Below, one piece after another: positions 37,115-51,722 of a DNA stretch of 64,000 bases (the stretch's first letter is position 1; the number at the start of each line of letters is the position of its first letter). The notes under the pieces are model-generated. The model did not search any database. It saw nothing but the letters and a program-made list of their open reading frames with translations, and was not told where the DNA came from. The stretch comes from Temnothorax longispinosus. Taxonomy: Eukaryota > Arthropoda > Insecta > Hymenoptera > Formicidae. A program made the translations under genes and the position numbers. The DNA lies in the NCBI RefSeq assembly GCF_030848805.1, contig NC_092358.1, positions 23,771,832 to 23,835,831 on the forward strand, given 5' to 3'.

Positions 37115-39833
37115 ATGACGAAAATGGATGAAATGGTTATCCGGGTGCTGTACGGAAGCGAGACCGGAACCGCTCAAGACGTCGCCGAGCAGATCTGGAA
37201 GAGCGCCAAAAGGTTTTGTTATTGTTCCCCTCTGGCACACGAACCTTCTCCTCTGGGAAAATTTTTGGCACACAAATCCTACTCTCATATCTTTAAATGA
37301 TCTTTAAACAGACGTGATTCACCTTTATATCTTTAACGTTTGTTATTTTTCCTATATAATTAGCTTCGCTATGAATGCGATCTTTTCTTTCTAGCTAACA
37401 ATATTCAGAAGAAAGAAATCAGCGATAAAGATTCTACATTTCTGTCATATCTCTTTTTTTCGGCATTTATGTTATTCAGAATAATTTTCAATTTTATTTA
37501 TTTATATATAAAGTAAAGAAAAAAAAGACAGAAAAAGCAAATGTATTATATTCCAACTCTTTATATATAATATAAAGTTTATTTTAAATTATTTAATTAT
37601 GTAATTAAGTGATATTTTATCTTGATGATCTACTTCTACGCTATACACGAATCAAGTCTCCTTATAAACTCTCCCTGGATCTACTCTTATCCATGTAAAT
37701 TCTACCTGTCAAGAATTTCTTATTACACGTTGTTTGAATTTTAAAATAAAAATAGAAAATATCCTATTTTGATTTAAAAAATAAATAATATTAACATTTT
37801 AATATTTGAAAAATAAACAATATTCTATTCTTTTCTTATGTAAAAAACAGAAGAAACAGTTTATTTTGAAATTTATGTAAATATTTATATCCTAATTTAA
37901 AACTAAGAATATATATGATTTTTTTAATTTTATAGAAAAGGATTGCAAAGCACCGTATCATCTCTGGCTGAATATGATATTCAAAATCTCCCTTCCGAAC
38001 AACTGATTATCTTCGTTGTCGCAACGACTGGACAAGGAGACCCTCCAGCCAACATGAAACAATTTTGGAGACAACTATTGCGCAAAAATCTTCCAGCAAC
38101 CATGCTCAAAAATCTAAAATATGGCGTACTTGGATTGGGCGACAGTTCGTATTCCAAATTCAACTTTGCTGCGAAGAAATTAAACAAACGCCTTGCGCAA
38201 TTAGGTGGCGAAGAATTATTGCCCATTGGACTTGCTGATGATCAGCACAATCTGGGAATTGACGCTGTAGTTGATCCCTGGATCAAAAAATTATGGGACG
38301 AAATTGTAGACGTTTTTGAAATTTCTGTGAAAGAAAAAACGAATGAAGATAATTTAATAATCGAGAGATTTGGTGTTTCAATAATAGAAATTAATCAATT
38401 AAATCCGATACATATTGACGAACGGTTAACAGGCAGTCCGTATCAATCAAATGCTGACATCTATGCGCAAGAAACGTTCATAAATAACGATGTTAGAATA
38501 GGAACAATAGTCGAAAATATAAGAACCACTTCCGAAGATCACTTTCAAGATGTTAGATTAATAAACATCCAAGCGGATAATATTAAATATGATCCTGGAG
38601 ACGTTATCTACATTAGACCAAAGAATACTGCGGAACAGGTGAAACGATTTTTCGACATACTATGCGAACACGAGATAAAACTGTTTCCAGATACGGTGAT
38701 CCAAGTATCGGAGAAGGAGATAAAGGTTCCGTTTGTTTTAAAACGAAATTTAACTTTGAGGGAGATCGTCGAGCAATACTGGGATCTGAATTTCAAGCCA
38801 CGAAGATCTACCATGCACACTTTGTCTCTTGTCAGCGACAATGAGTTGGAGAAAGAAAAACTGAGCGAATTTGCCAGTCCGATTGGTCAAGAAGAGCTTT
38901 ATGATTATATAAACAGACCGAGACGAAATATTTTGGAGGTTCTCACAGATTTCCCTCACACGACCAGTAAGATGAACATTAAATTATTGTTTGAAATCAT
39001 GTCGCCAATAAAGCCACGTCTTTACAGCATTGCCTCCAGCTTAGAAGCTACTCCAAATAGAATACAAGTCTTGGTAGCGGTAGTTAAATTTAAGACCAGA
39101 TTGGTGGAACCAAGATTTGGGTTATGTTCAAAGTGGCTAGCAAGTTTAAAAAATAACGACAAAGTGATCTTTTGGCTGCAGAAAGGAACTTTTCGATTCA
39201 ACAATGACAAGCCGATGATTTTGATTGGCCCTGGAACTGGAGTGGCTCCGTTTAGATCTTTGCTTTTGGAGAGGGCAAAAAAAGAAGACCTGAAAGAATG
39301 CATCCTGTTCTTTGGATGCAGGAATGAGGATAAGGATTATCATTGCAGGCAGGATTTTGAGCGTTTATCGAGGGAGAACAATCTGAAAGTGTTCTGCGCG
39401 TTTTCCAGAGATCAGGATCGTAAAATGTAAGTAATTAAAATAAAATTGTTTTAGAATTTATAATTTTTTTTATTATCTCAAATATGAAATTAAGTTACAG
39501 TTCATTGTTATTTTAGAATTGATTATTATAATATAAATAATAAATGAGAGGATATGTGTATTAAATCTTAACTTTCTTAATTGTATTTTTCAACGTTTTT
39601 CTTTCAGATATGTACAGCATCTTATCCGCCAGCAAAAGGAGCTGTGCTGGCAGTTTTTAGAAAACAATGGCAGTATTTATTTAGCGGGAAATTCTAAGAA
39701 TATGCCGGACAACGTGCGCGACGAATTCGTTAGTTTAGCAAAAGAAATCGGTAAAATGACGAAGGAGCAAGCAGAAACATTCATTAAGCATTTGGAGAAG
39801 AGCAATCGATATCAAACGGAAACTTGGGGTTGA
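37115..39833 (+). CDS. NDOR1: NADPH-dependent diflavin oxidoreductase 1
   Basis: NDOR1 passes electrons from NADPH through FAD and FMN to the anamorsin/CIAPIN1 Fe-S protein in cytosolic iron-sulfur assembly. Three exons: 37115-37212, 37936-39426 and 39608-39833, joining to 1815 nt, 604 aa (human 597). The first ATG after a non-ATG open stretch gives MTKMDEMVIRVLYG. The N-terminal flavodoxin domain has GSETGT at 14-19, TTGQGDPP near 65 and GLGDSSYSKFNF. The FAD domain has PRLYSIAS with R394. The NADPH site is GPGTGVAPFR from 464, then FFGCRNEDKDYHC and YLAGNSKNMP. The C-terminus, TETWG, keeps the aromatic residue typical of the CPR fold. Intron 1 uses a weak GTTTTG donor. No defect was seen. 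Confidence 0.97.
37213..37935 (+). other. NDOR1 intron 1
   Basis: A 723-bp AT-rich intron. It ends TTTTATAG before the second exon. Nothing else was recognised. Confidence 0.85.
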
Positions 39834-39905
39834 CAAAACGTAAAAAAAAATCACCGAGGCTTAGGGAAAATATTTAATAGAAAAAAATGTGTTCTTTTGT
39901 ACAAA

Positions 39906-39911
39906 AATAAA
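39906..39911 (+). terminator. putative poly(A) signal of NDOR1
   Basis: AATAAA 73 bp downstream of the NDOR1 stop codon. Confidence 0.65.
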
Positions 39912-42447
39912 TGTATCTATATATATATCCATGTATGTGTTGAAAATATATATTGTCTCTGTTTTACACAAAAGCACAAAGATTAATATATACATTTAAA
40001 TATCAAAATATGTATAATTATCTTTTAAATTGTGATATTAATTAAGCCTATTATTTTCTATTATTTTCCTAGTTGTTAGCATAAGCTTTTAACAACTTTT
40101 ATTATAAAACTATATGCTAGAGTTGCAACTGTTATGCAACTCTAGCAATTATTTACGCAAGCTAAGCAATTTTTTATCAAAAGATTCGATATCTAATAAA
40201 GCGTAAAGATGTAATTAATACTCGAAATAGATACGCTGCTACTTGCATTAGATGCAATTACGTAACATTCTTTATAGCGCCGTTGATTGCTTTATCTTCA
40301 TCACGATTATTTAAACAATCATGAGGTCACCAGCTTCCATATAATTATTGGGTCTATCCATACAGCCGCGTGCATGTTAAAAAAATCGACCAATCGTCGG
40401 TACAAAGCGGAACGATGTCGCAGCGCGTATGCTCATCCGTATTACACGCCTAATTGGCTGGTTTCTCCTAGGTTTCTCCTACGTGTATAATTCACGCCGC
40501 GATGCAAGCACGTTTGAATAGACCTTAAAAGAAGCGAGACTCGTAATTATCGATGCTGCTCGATCGCATATTCATTTTAGCCGCGCTTCTTGCATTCGCG
40601 AAAGAGATCGTATGTACATACTCCGGAGGGGGGGGGGGAAGAACTCGAAAGACGAGAAAAACACGGCTGAAATCAGTGAAATCGCGAATGCGGGCGTAAA
40701 CAGGAGGAACGTCACGTTACGCTCCATCGAGCGCGATTTATCGCGCATGATTTATTAATATATCGGCGCTCCCAACAGTCCCAACCGCGAGTTCGCGGGC
40801 ATTCGACGGCCGTCGCGTGTCCAGTGTCCACGCGAGTGTGAGTATCCGTGTTTTCATCTTTTTCTTTTTCTTTCCTCGTCCCGTCGAACGATCGAAACGA
40901 ACGGAGACTCGTCGTCGACTCGCGGCTATTTTTACGCCTTTTACCTTTCGTCCTTTTCGAACGTCGCACCCTCGTGAGCGCTCGGCGCTCTTCGGGGCGC
41001 TTCGGCGCCGCGCCGTATATCTCGAATATCTCGATGAACTCGTAACCTCCCCTCTCGCGACTCGCGACCTAACCTAAGCGGAGTGTGCCGTTGCCGTGCA
41101 GTACGGAAAAACATGGTACGGTTGCTCGCGTGCCGCCGTCCTGCAGTGCTTCCGCCGCTCCCGGTATCTCGTACGATCTCGGCTCAACTCCGTTTACTCC
41201 GTCGCTGACTGCAACCCCCTTTTTTTCTTCCCTCTCTTTCTCTCTCTCTCTCCCTCTCTTCCTCTCGCGCCCAGTGTGCGAGGCCAGGCAAACAAACAAA
41301 ACCGCACGGAACCGCGCTCGAACCTCGAACCGTCGGCCGATGGACGTTAGCACGTGATTCTTTTTCTCGCCACGCACCCACCCTTCGGGCGGCCCATTAA
41401 CGTCAATCGCCGGCAATAAGCCTGGCGAATCGCTCTCCGGTTACTCCGGTAGTCGAGCGCGAGAACGAGCAACGCAAAAAAAAGGTTCGCCCGGCGCGGC
41501 GTAAGGTCTGTCTATTCTCTCATCGGCCACGCTCTTCCTAACTCTCCCTTAACCTACCTGCCCTGCTGCGAGACGCGCACGGAATACCTACACACGTCCG
41601 ACTTGTCTCGTAATCTAGACTAGCGTAGAGGAGAATTTGTATGTTTATCACGCTCGCTTTAATATTTTGCTTGCTTGACCTACATCAAGAGTACTTGCAC
41701 GAGGTATATCCAATCCCTTGATTGCAACATTGATATCATATCTGGGTCATTGTACATACGTAATAGAAGATATTTTATTTTCTAATTCATTTTTGCGATT
41801 TATAAAGATGTTACACTGATACTGTTAATTTCTTCTTTATTTAATTTACTTATGTTAGAAATATTGAGTGTATTCAGATTTAATTATTAAACTAGTATGA
41901 TCATATTTGTATAAGATATTAATATTATGTTAGTGTTTGTAGTTTGCTTAAAATCAAGAAATATAATTTATTTTTATAATTCGAATTTTTAGAATTATTT
42001 ACTGATATTTTTGATAATATTTTTGATGATATTTTTATATTTTGACACTCTTGTGTTAATCTCTGCAATAATAAGATTCTAAGAAAATTTGGCATTGGAT
42101 ATCGCCTCATATATTCTTTGTGATTCATAAAAATGCAAATTTTTATGATTTAAGGATCTTTAAATTTTATTTTGACACTCGCGATAACGACAAACCTCAA
42201 CGATTTTATGAAAATTTTATATACAATGTCACCAAAGATACCACAATTAAAATAAATACTGTTTTCCAGACGAGGACAAAATCGTGCAGTGGAGTGCAGA
42301 AAGTGCTTATAAAATTACACTCTTTCTGGACCGGTCATTGAGGGATGCACTAAAGTCGTCGCAGTTATTACCGAAGTCGTCGTCGAAGTCAATAGCGTTT
42401 GAAGAACCTCTCTTTCGTAACGGAAACAAAATCAACAAAAAAGGAAT
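39912..42447 (+). promoter_or_regulatory. NDOR1-ENT intergenic region with a CpG-rich island, probable ENT promoter and 5' UTR exon
   Basis: Composition becomes CpG-rich from about 40560 to 41640, with a G(10) run near 40628 and CCTAACCTAAG near 41068. From 41640 it is AT-rich again. A candidate acceptor, TTTTCCAG before ACGAGGAC, near 42270 would begin the exon that contains the ENT start codon, so the island could hold an untranslated first exon. The promoter assignment is inference from position and composition. Confidence 0.45.
40115..40147. repeat. perfect 13-bp stem hairpin downstream of NDOR1
   Basis: TGCTAGAGTTGCA and TGCAACTCTAGCA are exact inverse copies separated by the 7-base loop ACTGTTA. 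It lies about 280 bp after the NDOR1 stop codon and beyond its poly(A) signal. Confidence 0.7.
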
Positions 42448-45400
42448 ATGGCGGGCACTTACACGAAGAAGGAATTTGGTGCGGGGCCTGAGGAGCAGAC
42501 TCTTCTGAAAGACTCCAATGGGACCCGCATCGTACCTTCGAAAGGTAATGAGACCGCAGTACGCCGTCTGTTGCATCCGCCGTCATGGCTACGGGGGAAT
42601 GCAGCGTCTTTCTTGTAGTTTTATTTTCCCGCTGTACAGTTGCTCAAACCAGTCTGTACAAGAAGCTTTCAGGCTGTGGACTTGGCATCCTTGGCATTGA
42701 CAGTGAAGTATTTGTGGGTTTAACATTGGTTCGTAGTTTGTTGAACTTGATACAAAAACATATCTCATTAATTTAAATCTGATAATAATTGTATAACATG
42801 CGACGGCTGAACAAACTGGTTTAATCGAAATTAGTATCTAATTTATCATTTTGATGTTGCATGATAGATATATAATACTTATGATTTAAGATAATTCAGT
42901 GAAGTTTAAATAATTGATTTTGAGTTATTCTTAATGAGAAATTTAAATAAATTCTAAATAATTCAATCTATGGAACAAAATTGCAATTGCAATATTATTG
43001 TATCAACATCCAAATGTTTAGATTGAATTTAACATATTGTGAATTGTATTTTGTATGACTGATAATTGTATTAACTATGTTATTGAAATAATTTTAGGTT
43101 TAATAATACACTCGTAGAGATTGATTCATTTTTAATAAAGTTAATAAATTATCTTTAATCTCGAAAATTAAATTATCTTAAATATCAAAAATCAAGAGAA
43201 CATGTTTATTTTCTTGGACTCTTGAGAATTTTTCTGAGCTATCATTTATCTAACTCTATTATAGTACAATTGAAGATTGATAAGATATTTTGAAGACAAA
43301 AGGTCTTTTTCATTTTGGAGTGCATGTTTATTACTTGCTATCTTATTGCTTTGTAGCAGATAACCATAAGTACATTTAAAATTCTTAGAAGTCTTATTTC
43401 AGCAAAATATAAAGAGAAAATCGATTTTAAACTCACTAAAAATATTAAAAAATAATTATAAAATAATGTACAAGATTTAAAATAATCGATATGTTTATTC
43501 AGAATTTTATTACGTATTGGTTTATTTATGTATCTTTTTCTCTTCTCTATTCTCTTATTTATCTTTTATATTTACATTATTTATACTTTTACTTAGCATG
43601 CAGCTTTTTGTAACTTATCAATCTTTCTTGCATTGCTTGTTCATTACATTGTATATTTAATTGTTAATATTAATAACTCTGTATTATTCATAATTATACA
43701 GTAATAATGTTACTAACAGCGTTAAAATATATTTCATTGTAGCTTCTATAAGAGAATCACATTCTCTTGTGCATAAAGTTTTATTTTGCTGATGTGACAT
43801 GCTGATTTAGCTAAATGAATATGAGAGCCTATTCTGTAGTCACTAACAGTCATAAGCGCGAGACTTGAAGCAGTGTTTCTAATTCCCACGGCAATCAGTA
43901 AAAAATCATTATCAATAATTTATAATCCACTGAGCAATGATATAATCTTTCTTTATTACTTATTTTGCTAACATCGATTTATATAATTAAGTGCAAGGAA
44001 AATGGCTGTAACAGGTAGTTGACAATTTCTTTCTCATATATAATTGACATAAGTACATAATTTTTTATAATTTCATGGATGCTGTACTATATAATGATTA
44101 TAATCAAATCTGTTTGTCTTATACGAGTTATACGTTGAATTTACTTTATTACTTATTGAGAATAATATTTAGATATTATATTTTTATTAGTTTATTTATA
44201 TATTTATGTAGTTTTGTATATTAGCAATTTTGCTAATACTAGCTTTGTAAAAGATAATTTATAACCGTTTTTTTTTTACAAGTTTTATTTGCTCATCTTA
44301 TAACACTTTTCTTTTGCTTATTAGTAATTGATAATCAATTACTGTACTATACATACATATTACTTTTTATTACGTTAATTATTATCTATCTTTTTGTATA
44401 AATTGTTAATATTTCGTGTATTTATGTATTACGTCTTCATAGTGCATCAATTGATCTTAATGAGTCAATTGATTGTGACATTCCATTATAGCGACTGTAC
44501 GTAATTATCTTTTTTTTTTGTAATCAGCTATCTCAATTACTTCTCTTACTCTTTTTCTCTTTAAGATATCTCTCGGTGTGCTATTTATATCCAAATCTTT
44601 CTTGCCTTTTATACTTAAGAACCATATTAATTTGAACATCTCAATATTGTTTTATTAGAATTATTTTTTTAATTCTTTGTGATAAAAGTCAGAATTTATT
44701 AAATTCTGAATTTATTTGCAATATATCTTTTTAAAATTAATAAATATATTTAATATATCTTTAATATATATATATAGTAAGATATTAATTTCTTAAATTT
44801 AAGAAGAATGATTTAAGAATGTTATATTAGCTTAGGTAATTTAATTTCTTAATTTGAAAATTTAAGAAAGAAAAATCTGAATTTGATTCAAACAGAAACT
44901 TTTTTATTTTAATTTAACGTTAAATAAAAAATTATTTTTTAAATTAAGTTAATTTAAATTACTTTTTGAATTTATAATTAATGTAATAATAGTGATATTG
45001 GCAGCAAGATCTAATATTATAAATAATACACGTAATATAAAGTATTTAGCAAATCTTTGAGATTGACGAATTAATTTGCATTTAAGGTTCAGAACCTGTT
45101 CGTCTTTCACCGGGATGGGAAGGTACAGGTAGACCTGACGACGAATTGAATTTTAAAGGCGTTACAATGGATCAAGCAGATCTTGAATTGAATCCTCCTA
45201 GAGATAGGTATAATTATATGTTTATTAATATTTGTTTGACAAAAATTACTTGTTTATATTACAAAATTATACATAAAATTTATAACTTAATATATAAAAT
45301 TTTGTACGTAATAATATTGTAATAATATCGTAAAAATATAGTTGATTTAAGTAAAGTTATATTATTTTGTATTTTGTTTTAGATTAAATTTAGTATTTTT

Positions 45401-47525
45401 CATATTGGTACTGCATGGAATCGGTGCCTTGATGCCATGGAATATGTTTATAACAGCTAAACAAGTAAGCCAAGTATAATGATTTATAATAATTGCACTA
45501 GTTAAAATTATAACACTACATATATATACATATATACATAATTGCCATATATTTGCAGTATTTTGTCGGATACAAATTGTCTAAGGAATATACTGGTGTA
45601 GATACGAACTATGCGACGAATTTTCTAGCATATCTGGGATTTGCATCACAAGTACCGAATTTGTTATTCAACTGGTTAAATGTATTTTTACAATTTGGGT
45701 ATGTATACAAAATAAAATATACATTTTGCAACAAAAATATTTGATGTCTCCTTAATTGATATACACCTTTGTTATAATATTAATGATATTCATTTAATTA
45801 ATGATTATTAAATAATAATGCGCTTTACTAAAGAGATGTTTCTGACTTTTCAGAGGTAACTTGACGACGCGCATAGTATGGAGTATCTTTGTTCTGGTCT
45901 TGATATTTGTCTTTACTGTCGTCTTGGCAATGACTGACAGTTCTGACTGGTCTGGAGTATTCTTCTGGATTACTATGGTATCCGTTGTTATATTAAATAG
46001 TAAGTAACTTCTTTATTATTAATTTATCAGTATTTAAAACTATTAAATGTTTAATAAATTATATTAAAACTAATATAATAACTAATAAACAAAGATATGT
46101 AATTATTAGTAAACATCTTTCCGTTATTGATTCTTGATATTTAAATTGTGCATAATTGAAAATTTATGTTTTAGCTGCCAATGGCATTTACCAGAACTCG
46201 GTGTTTGGAATGGCAGCTAAATTACCCATTAAGTACACGGGCGCTGTTGTTTTAGGCTCAGTAAGTATCACATCAATCACATCTGATAAAGAGCTGCATA
46301 ATGTAAAGACATTTGTCATGTGTTATTTTCAGAATATCAGTGGAACTTTTACAGCTATAATAAACTTCCTAGCGCAAATAATGGCTCCGAACGCGCGCAC
46401 CGCCGCCATATATTATTTCATCACGGCTTTGTTCATTCTCTTGGCTTGCTTTGACACATACTTTGCACTTCCAATTAACGTAAGATTCTTATTAAAAATG
46501 AATTTTTAAATTAGTCATTTATAAATTTATTAATTAATACAGTGGTTTATTAACTTTCGAACTAAGTATATAAAGAAATTGTTTAACTAATGTTAATAAA
46601 TTGTATTGCAGAGGTTCTATCGATATCACGAGCTTCTCCATCAGAAAGAGATGAATAAAAGACAATTAGAGAGCAGTTCAAGAGGAAAACATAAACCTAA
46701 ACCAGCCTATTGGCTGGTGTTCAAGGCGTGTTTCCCACAATGCTTCAACACATTTTTAATCTTCTTCGTTACTTTAGCGCTTTTCCCATCTGTCCAATCC
46801 GATATACGTTCTTCAGATGAGAATTTTGTGGTTCCATCTGACTATTATAGCAGCGTTATGTGCTTTTTAACGTTCAATATCACCGCCATGCTGGGAAGCT
46901 CGATTGCATCATTAGTTCAGTGGGTATGTAGGCTCCAGTTTTATATATTACATTTTATAATATCATATTTATATTTTACATTTCTTGCATGGTTTATTAT
47001 ATTGGTACAAAATTATAGTTGATAAATATCTTTGATACGTACTGTATAAATTCTATTTATTTATTAATTCTTTTACAGCCGAGCAAGAGATATCTGGTGA
47101 TTCCAGTGGTTCTGCGACTTGCTTACATACCGTTATTCTTGCTTTGCAACTATCACCCGGCTGAAACAAAAAGAATATTGCCGATACTTATCAATAATGA
47201 TTGGGTGTTCTTCGTCATTGCCGTTACTATGGGCCTTAGTAGCGGCTATCTGTCGTCATTATCGATGATGTATTGCCCTAGGTAAGCATGATTAATGAAA
47301 AATAAAGAGAAAAATTAAAAAATACACGAAATTTATGTGACTTTGTACACAATATATACATATACATACAATGTTACTACACGATATTTTGTATTTAGAA
47401 TGGTGGATTCGCAGTACGCTTCGACAGCTGGCATGTTTGGGGCAGCGTCTTTGATCACGGGGATTTTCACGGGAATTCTATTTTCCATGGTGATGCCTTC
47501 TCTCGTGGCCAACGTGACATTTTGA
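42448..47525 (+). CDS. equilibrative nucleoside transporter (SLC29/ENT family)
   Basis: A plasma-membrane facilitative carrier for nucleosides and probably nucleobases. Ten exons: 42448-42544, 45087-45207, 45383-45464, 45559-45698, 45854-45999, 46175-46260, 46333-46479, 46612-46923, 47079-47281 and 47399-47525, joining to 1461 nt, 486 aa. The start ATG gives MAGTYTKKEF; the first two exons encode a soluble N-terminus. TM1 carries HGIGALMPWNMFITA, the ENT signature. Later hallmarks are NGIYQNSVFGMAAKLP (TM4-5), the charged loop after FALPIN, PAYWLVFKACFPQCFNTFLIF, and the C-terminal GLSSGYLSSLSMMYCPR with a final TM ending MPSLVANVTF. About eleven membrane segments are expected. It is similar to vertebrate ENT1/2 and insect Ent proteins; I cannot assign the paralogue. 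Confidence 0.95.
42545..45086 (+). other. ENT intron 1
   Basis: A 2.5-kb very AT-rich intron with a GTAATG donor and a TTTAAG acceptor. No nested gene or clear repeat was recognised. Confidence 0.8.
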
Positions 47526-50500
47526 TCGTTTTAAAGTTAAGATTCAGCATCGCGATATGCTTATATATTAACTCAGGAGCTAGAAAAAAGATTAAAAATT
47601 AAGAATGCACAGTTTATCTTTCACAATTACAAATTAATATAAAATAATTTAAAAACTTGGAGAAAGAACAATGTCGAAGAGGATAAGTAAAATGTTATTT
47701 CTAAGAACAGCTCGAGAAAAGAAATAATATTTCAGAAACGGAAGTTACTTTCTTCGACACAAATGAGAGAAGTGTTTTGGAGAATGCTCTTTGCTTATAT
47801 ATACGTTAAACATATACGTATAAATCTATATATATATATATATCTAATCTACAATTCTTTAAATAACAAACTATAAGGATAAACTTTTAAGTAAAAGCCG
47901 TTTGAAGTAATGCGTGTTTTTTATAGGTGTGTGGCTTGAAGTTTCTATTGATTGATGATTTTTAAAGTCCCGTTAATAGGAGAAATAGAAATACGAAAGT
48001 AAATTAAGACCATGTAAAGTGCATTAATGACACAATCTGATCGTCTTACAACAGATTTGTATAGGAAATACCGGAATCCATGGTTTTATGAGGTTATAGA
48101 AACTAGGTCTACTATATTACTACTGCCCCTATTACTAAAACCGGACCAATAAGCCTTATTAATAAAAAGAAGCTATGCGTCGCTTCAGTTTTCGTATTCA
48201 AATAGTAATCGCTAAATCATTAAATTTATCAGGAAGATCACGTATAAAATCTGTATAATTCGTTGCGCGTTTAACGCTATATACATATAACGTTCATTTA
48301 TTACGATCACATTTAAAAGAGAATGAAAACATTTAATACAATTATTATCGAATGATTTCTCATATAGCACTAAACACGCAACGAGAATATATCTCTTAAT
48401 GGATATATCTCTTAATGGATAAGCATTACATTTTCAAATAGAGTTTACGCTAAAGTTGCCATGCTGAATTTTTCTGCAGAGAATATTTCGTTTTTAAATT
48501 AGTCTGGTCATAGATATGTTACAGTATGAAACTAATTTTAAAGACGAGATAATTTTAAATGACAATTCTCAGCATTCTACAAATTAAACAATTATATATA
48601 TGATTTTACTTAATTATATTAAAACTAAATTTACAATTTCGAATTGTCTAAATTCTGCAGCTTGAATCTGGTAAAATTAAAAGTCGACATAATTACAAAT
48701 AATACAAAATAAAAGGCCAAGTCTGATAATTTCTTTACATCATAATAGAATGTAACAAGATCTGATGTAATAGTCTTGTAATGAATTTTCGTTTTATTTG
48801 TAGCATTATATTCTACTCTGTAATTACAAGGTTGTATTTTTTTTTACTTTTTTAGTACTATTTGGTATTTTATTTAATATTTTTACTACATATTGATATA
48901 TATTGTATTTCCATAAAGATTTGCAGTATTTCGAATTTTTTTCAGAAGTCATAATGAAGTCATTTTAAAACAATTTTTCTACTTTTTGGTCTCATGATAC
49001 TTTCAATTAAATTTTAAAATCATCAAATTTTAGTATGCTTTTATAAACTTTCTGTTTTGCAACAGTTAGAACAAATTATACTACGTTACGAGAAATGATG
49101 CAGGAGAGTTAAGACTGTTGGCCATCCAATTGATACTAGTCCTCTCACAATTTTGACGACGAGCTTTCCACCTTATATTTATAGATTAATAAACGACGAT
49201 TCTAGAAATTGGAAATATAGTTACATTTTTTTGGGCTATGATTATGTTGTATTTGTAATAATGATGTAATCTTTTTTCATCATATGTATACAAGATTGTC
49301 ATCTGTATACATGCTTATGTTATTTATGCTTTATGTATGTCGATAAAATTTATGTATTTTACGCATTTTAAGTGGTCGTGAGATTAAGCTATACAATACT
49401 CTTCCATTAAGCTGTACCTGGACAATCTCCACAATTTTTTAATTGCAGCACTTATTGCTTAAATAAAAGTGGATTTTTAAATAGATTATAGCTTTAAATA
49501 ACTAATGTTAAATGTTTTTTGAAACTTACGCTAAACATATACATTAATATCATGATCACGTTATTATTATCACACAAATTTAAGAATCTATTATTTATTC
49601 CGACTAAAGCTTCCTCACAGCAATTTTATAACAGTGTATGTAATATTTATATTACATTATATTAACTAACTTTAGTACAGGATACATTTTGATACAGCTT
49701 ATAAGTGTTTTTAATTTTATATTTTTGTACAGGAATTTCATCCAAATATTATGCTCCGTTATGATACAAACAAGATGTTCCTAAAATGTTTGACTAAATT
49801 TTACCAAATTCTATTCTTACTGATTTTATCAGATTTTATCTATTGTATTCTACTCTGTACTGATAAGCACTATTAAATCCGCACAATACAGAATATAATA
49901 TGTCGAAGTACTTTAGGAACACTGTATAAGATGTGGGATGTATTCAGCAGAAGTGCGAATTTTATTTGATCGCATTTACACATGCATTTTTAATTATGCT
50001 AAAATGTAATTTATCGTGAGCCCTCGTCTCTCACAAATGAACAATTAATAACTTCTTCGTTAGATATTCTAAAAGACGGAATACTGATATAGTATCTACA
50101 AACTCTCTATAACACATTTATTATCTCGATCAACTTACTCTGCATAATCATAATAAATTTATTATCTTTTATCGACTTAACTTTTACTAATCGATGAACG
50201 TAACCAGTTGTACGACAAACGCATTTGAAGAAAAGGGACTTTTTCATTTGTGATGCAATGATTCTAAGAATTTAACAAAAATTAGATTACATTGATATGT
50301 AATCCAATTTAATTAATCTATTTAATTGATTTAATAGATTATAGCATTATATATATATGAAAATCATCTCCACGAAAATACAGTTATAACATGATAAATA
50401 AGTTGCCTCATAGAATCATTGCGTTGCAATTGAAAATATGTGTAATATTTTCTATTCATTACTTATTAAAAAAAAATAATGGAATTTCTTACCTCGATCG

Positions 50501-51722
50501 CGTTATCTTATTACTGACGAAAATGGTAATTCTAAAACGCATTCTGAATTCCTACAAGGACAATCCTCCATATAAACCAACAGACAATAAATGATCAAGG
50601 GAATTCGATAAATAATCCAATAAAATCGGAAAACTCATTGAATTTAAGGAAGAGAAAAGGAAAAAGAAATTGATAGAGTAGATAAAATATTTTTATATGT
50701 GGATTCTCAGTCACACAAGTAAATTTCATTCGACGGATTGTTTCGCGCATATCGTACCATTTAGATTATACTATAAAGCAATCTTTATTAAAAATATTCA
50801 CGCATTAGTATTACACATTTATACATAAGATTTAAATACGCATTCATTTCCACATAAAAATGATACAAGCCTTTAATGATATAAGTTGTAAGGTTTGATT
50901 CATTCATTATCATCGCTATGGAGCTTTATCATTTCTATGTTGGAATGTATGCATAATATATTAATTATACAATATATTAATTATAAATATCCAAGTTTAA
51001 AGAATTGCAGATCTCTTGATCGTAAATACATTAAGCTATTTAAAATTATTTTTCAATAATATTCAATAATATTTTTCGATCCTACATTTGAATCTTTTCC
51101 AAGATTTGGTTTTTGGAAAAGAGAAGTTTATTTTGAAGAATCAAGTCAATTAAATTCTCACTTTTTATAATTCACTAATAATTCACTAAATTTTGAACAT
51201 CAGAAAATTTAAATTTTTAATATTACATTTGCGCATCATTTTATTCGACATCTGGAAAATCGACTTCTTTTAATCCACGATTGAGAATGCAACTTCTGAT
51301 AACCTTAGATATGTAAAAGTAAAGACCTTGTAAAATAAGAAATTCACGGTTGCGTTTTATCAATAAGTAGATTTATGGAAACAATTTGAATCATTCAATT
51401 TATTGTAGAAAGAACGTTAAATAAATGAATAAGGACTAACTATCCCCGTTAACAAATAATCAGCTAATATTTCCGTACAACAAATTATAATAATAGTAAT
51501 ATTTTTTTAATTGCATATGTTTTTAATACAGGATTTTAGATAGATGTGAATAAGTCGATCAAGTTTTCCTTAAAAATAGATGTTATTTCCTTCCAGTAAT
51601 ATATCATAGTATACAATTATTATTATTATTATTAAATAACAGAGATTGGAACAAGAAGAGGGCCATAAGCGTTAAGCATATAATACAACGTATATATATA
51701 CTTTGTGTCAATATATGGAAGT
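47526..51722. other. convergent intergenic region between ENT (+) and MAEA (-)
   Basis: AT-rich with no coding exon supported. It should hold both 3' UTRs; an AATAAA at 49462-49467 could serve ENT if its UTR is long. A small direct duplication, ATATATCTCTTAATGG, occurs twice near 48390-48418. Confidence 0.5.

Noticed and set aside
48105..48200. Short segment with CCGGACCAATAAG and nearby AATAAGCCTTATT palindrome
   Set aside because: It looked like a transposon end, but no matching partner end or duplication could be found.
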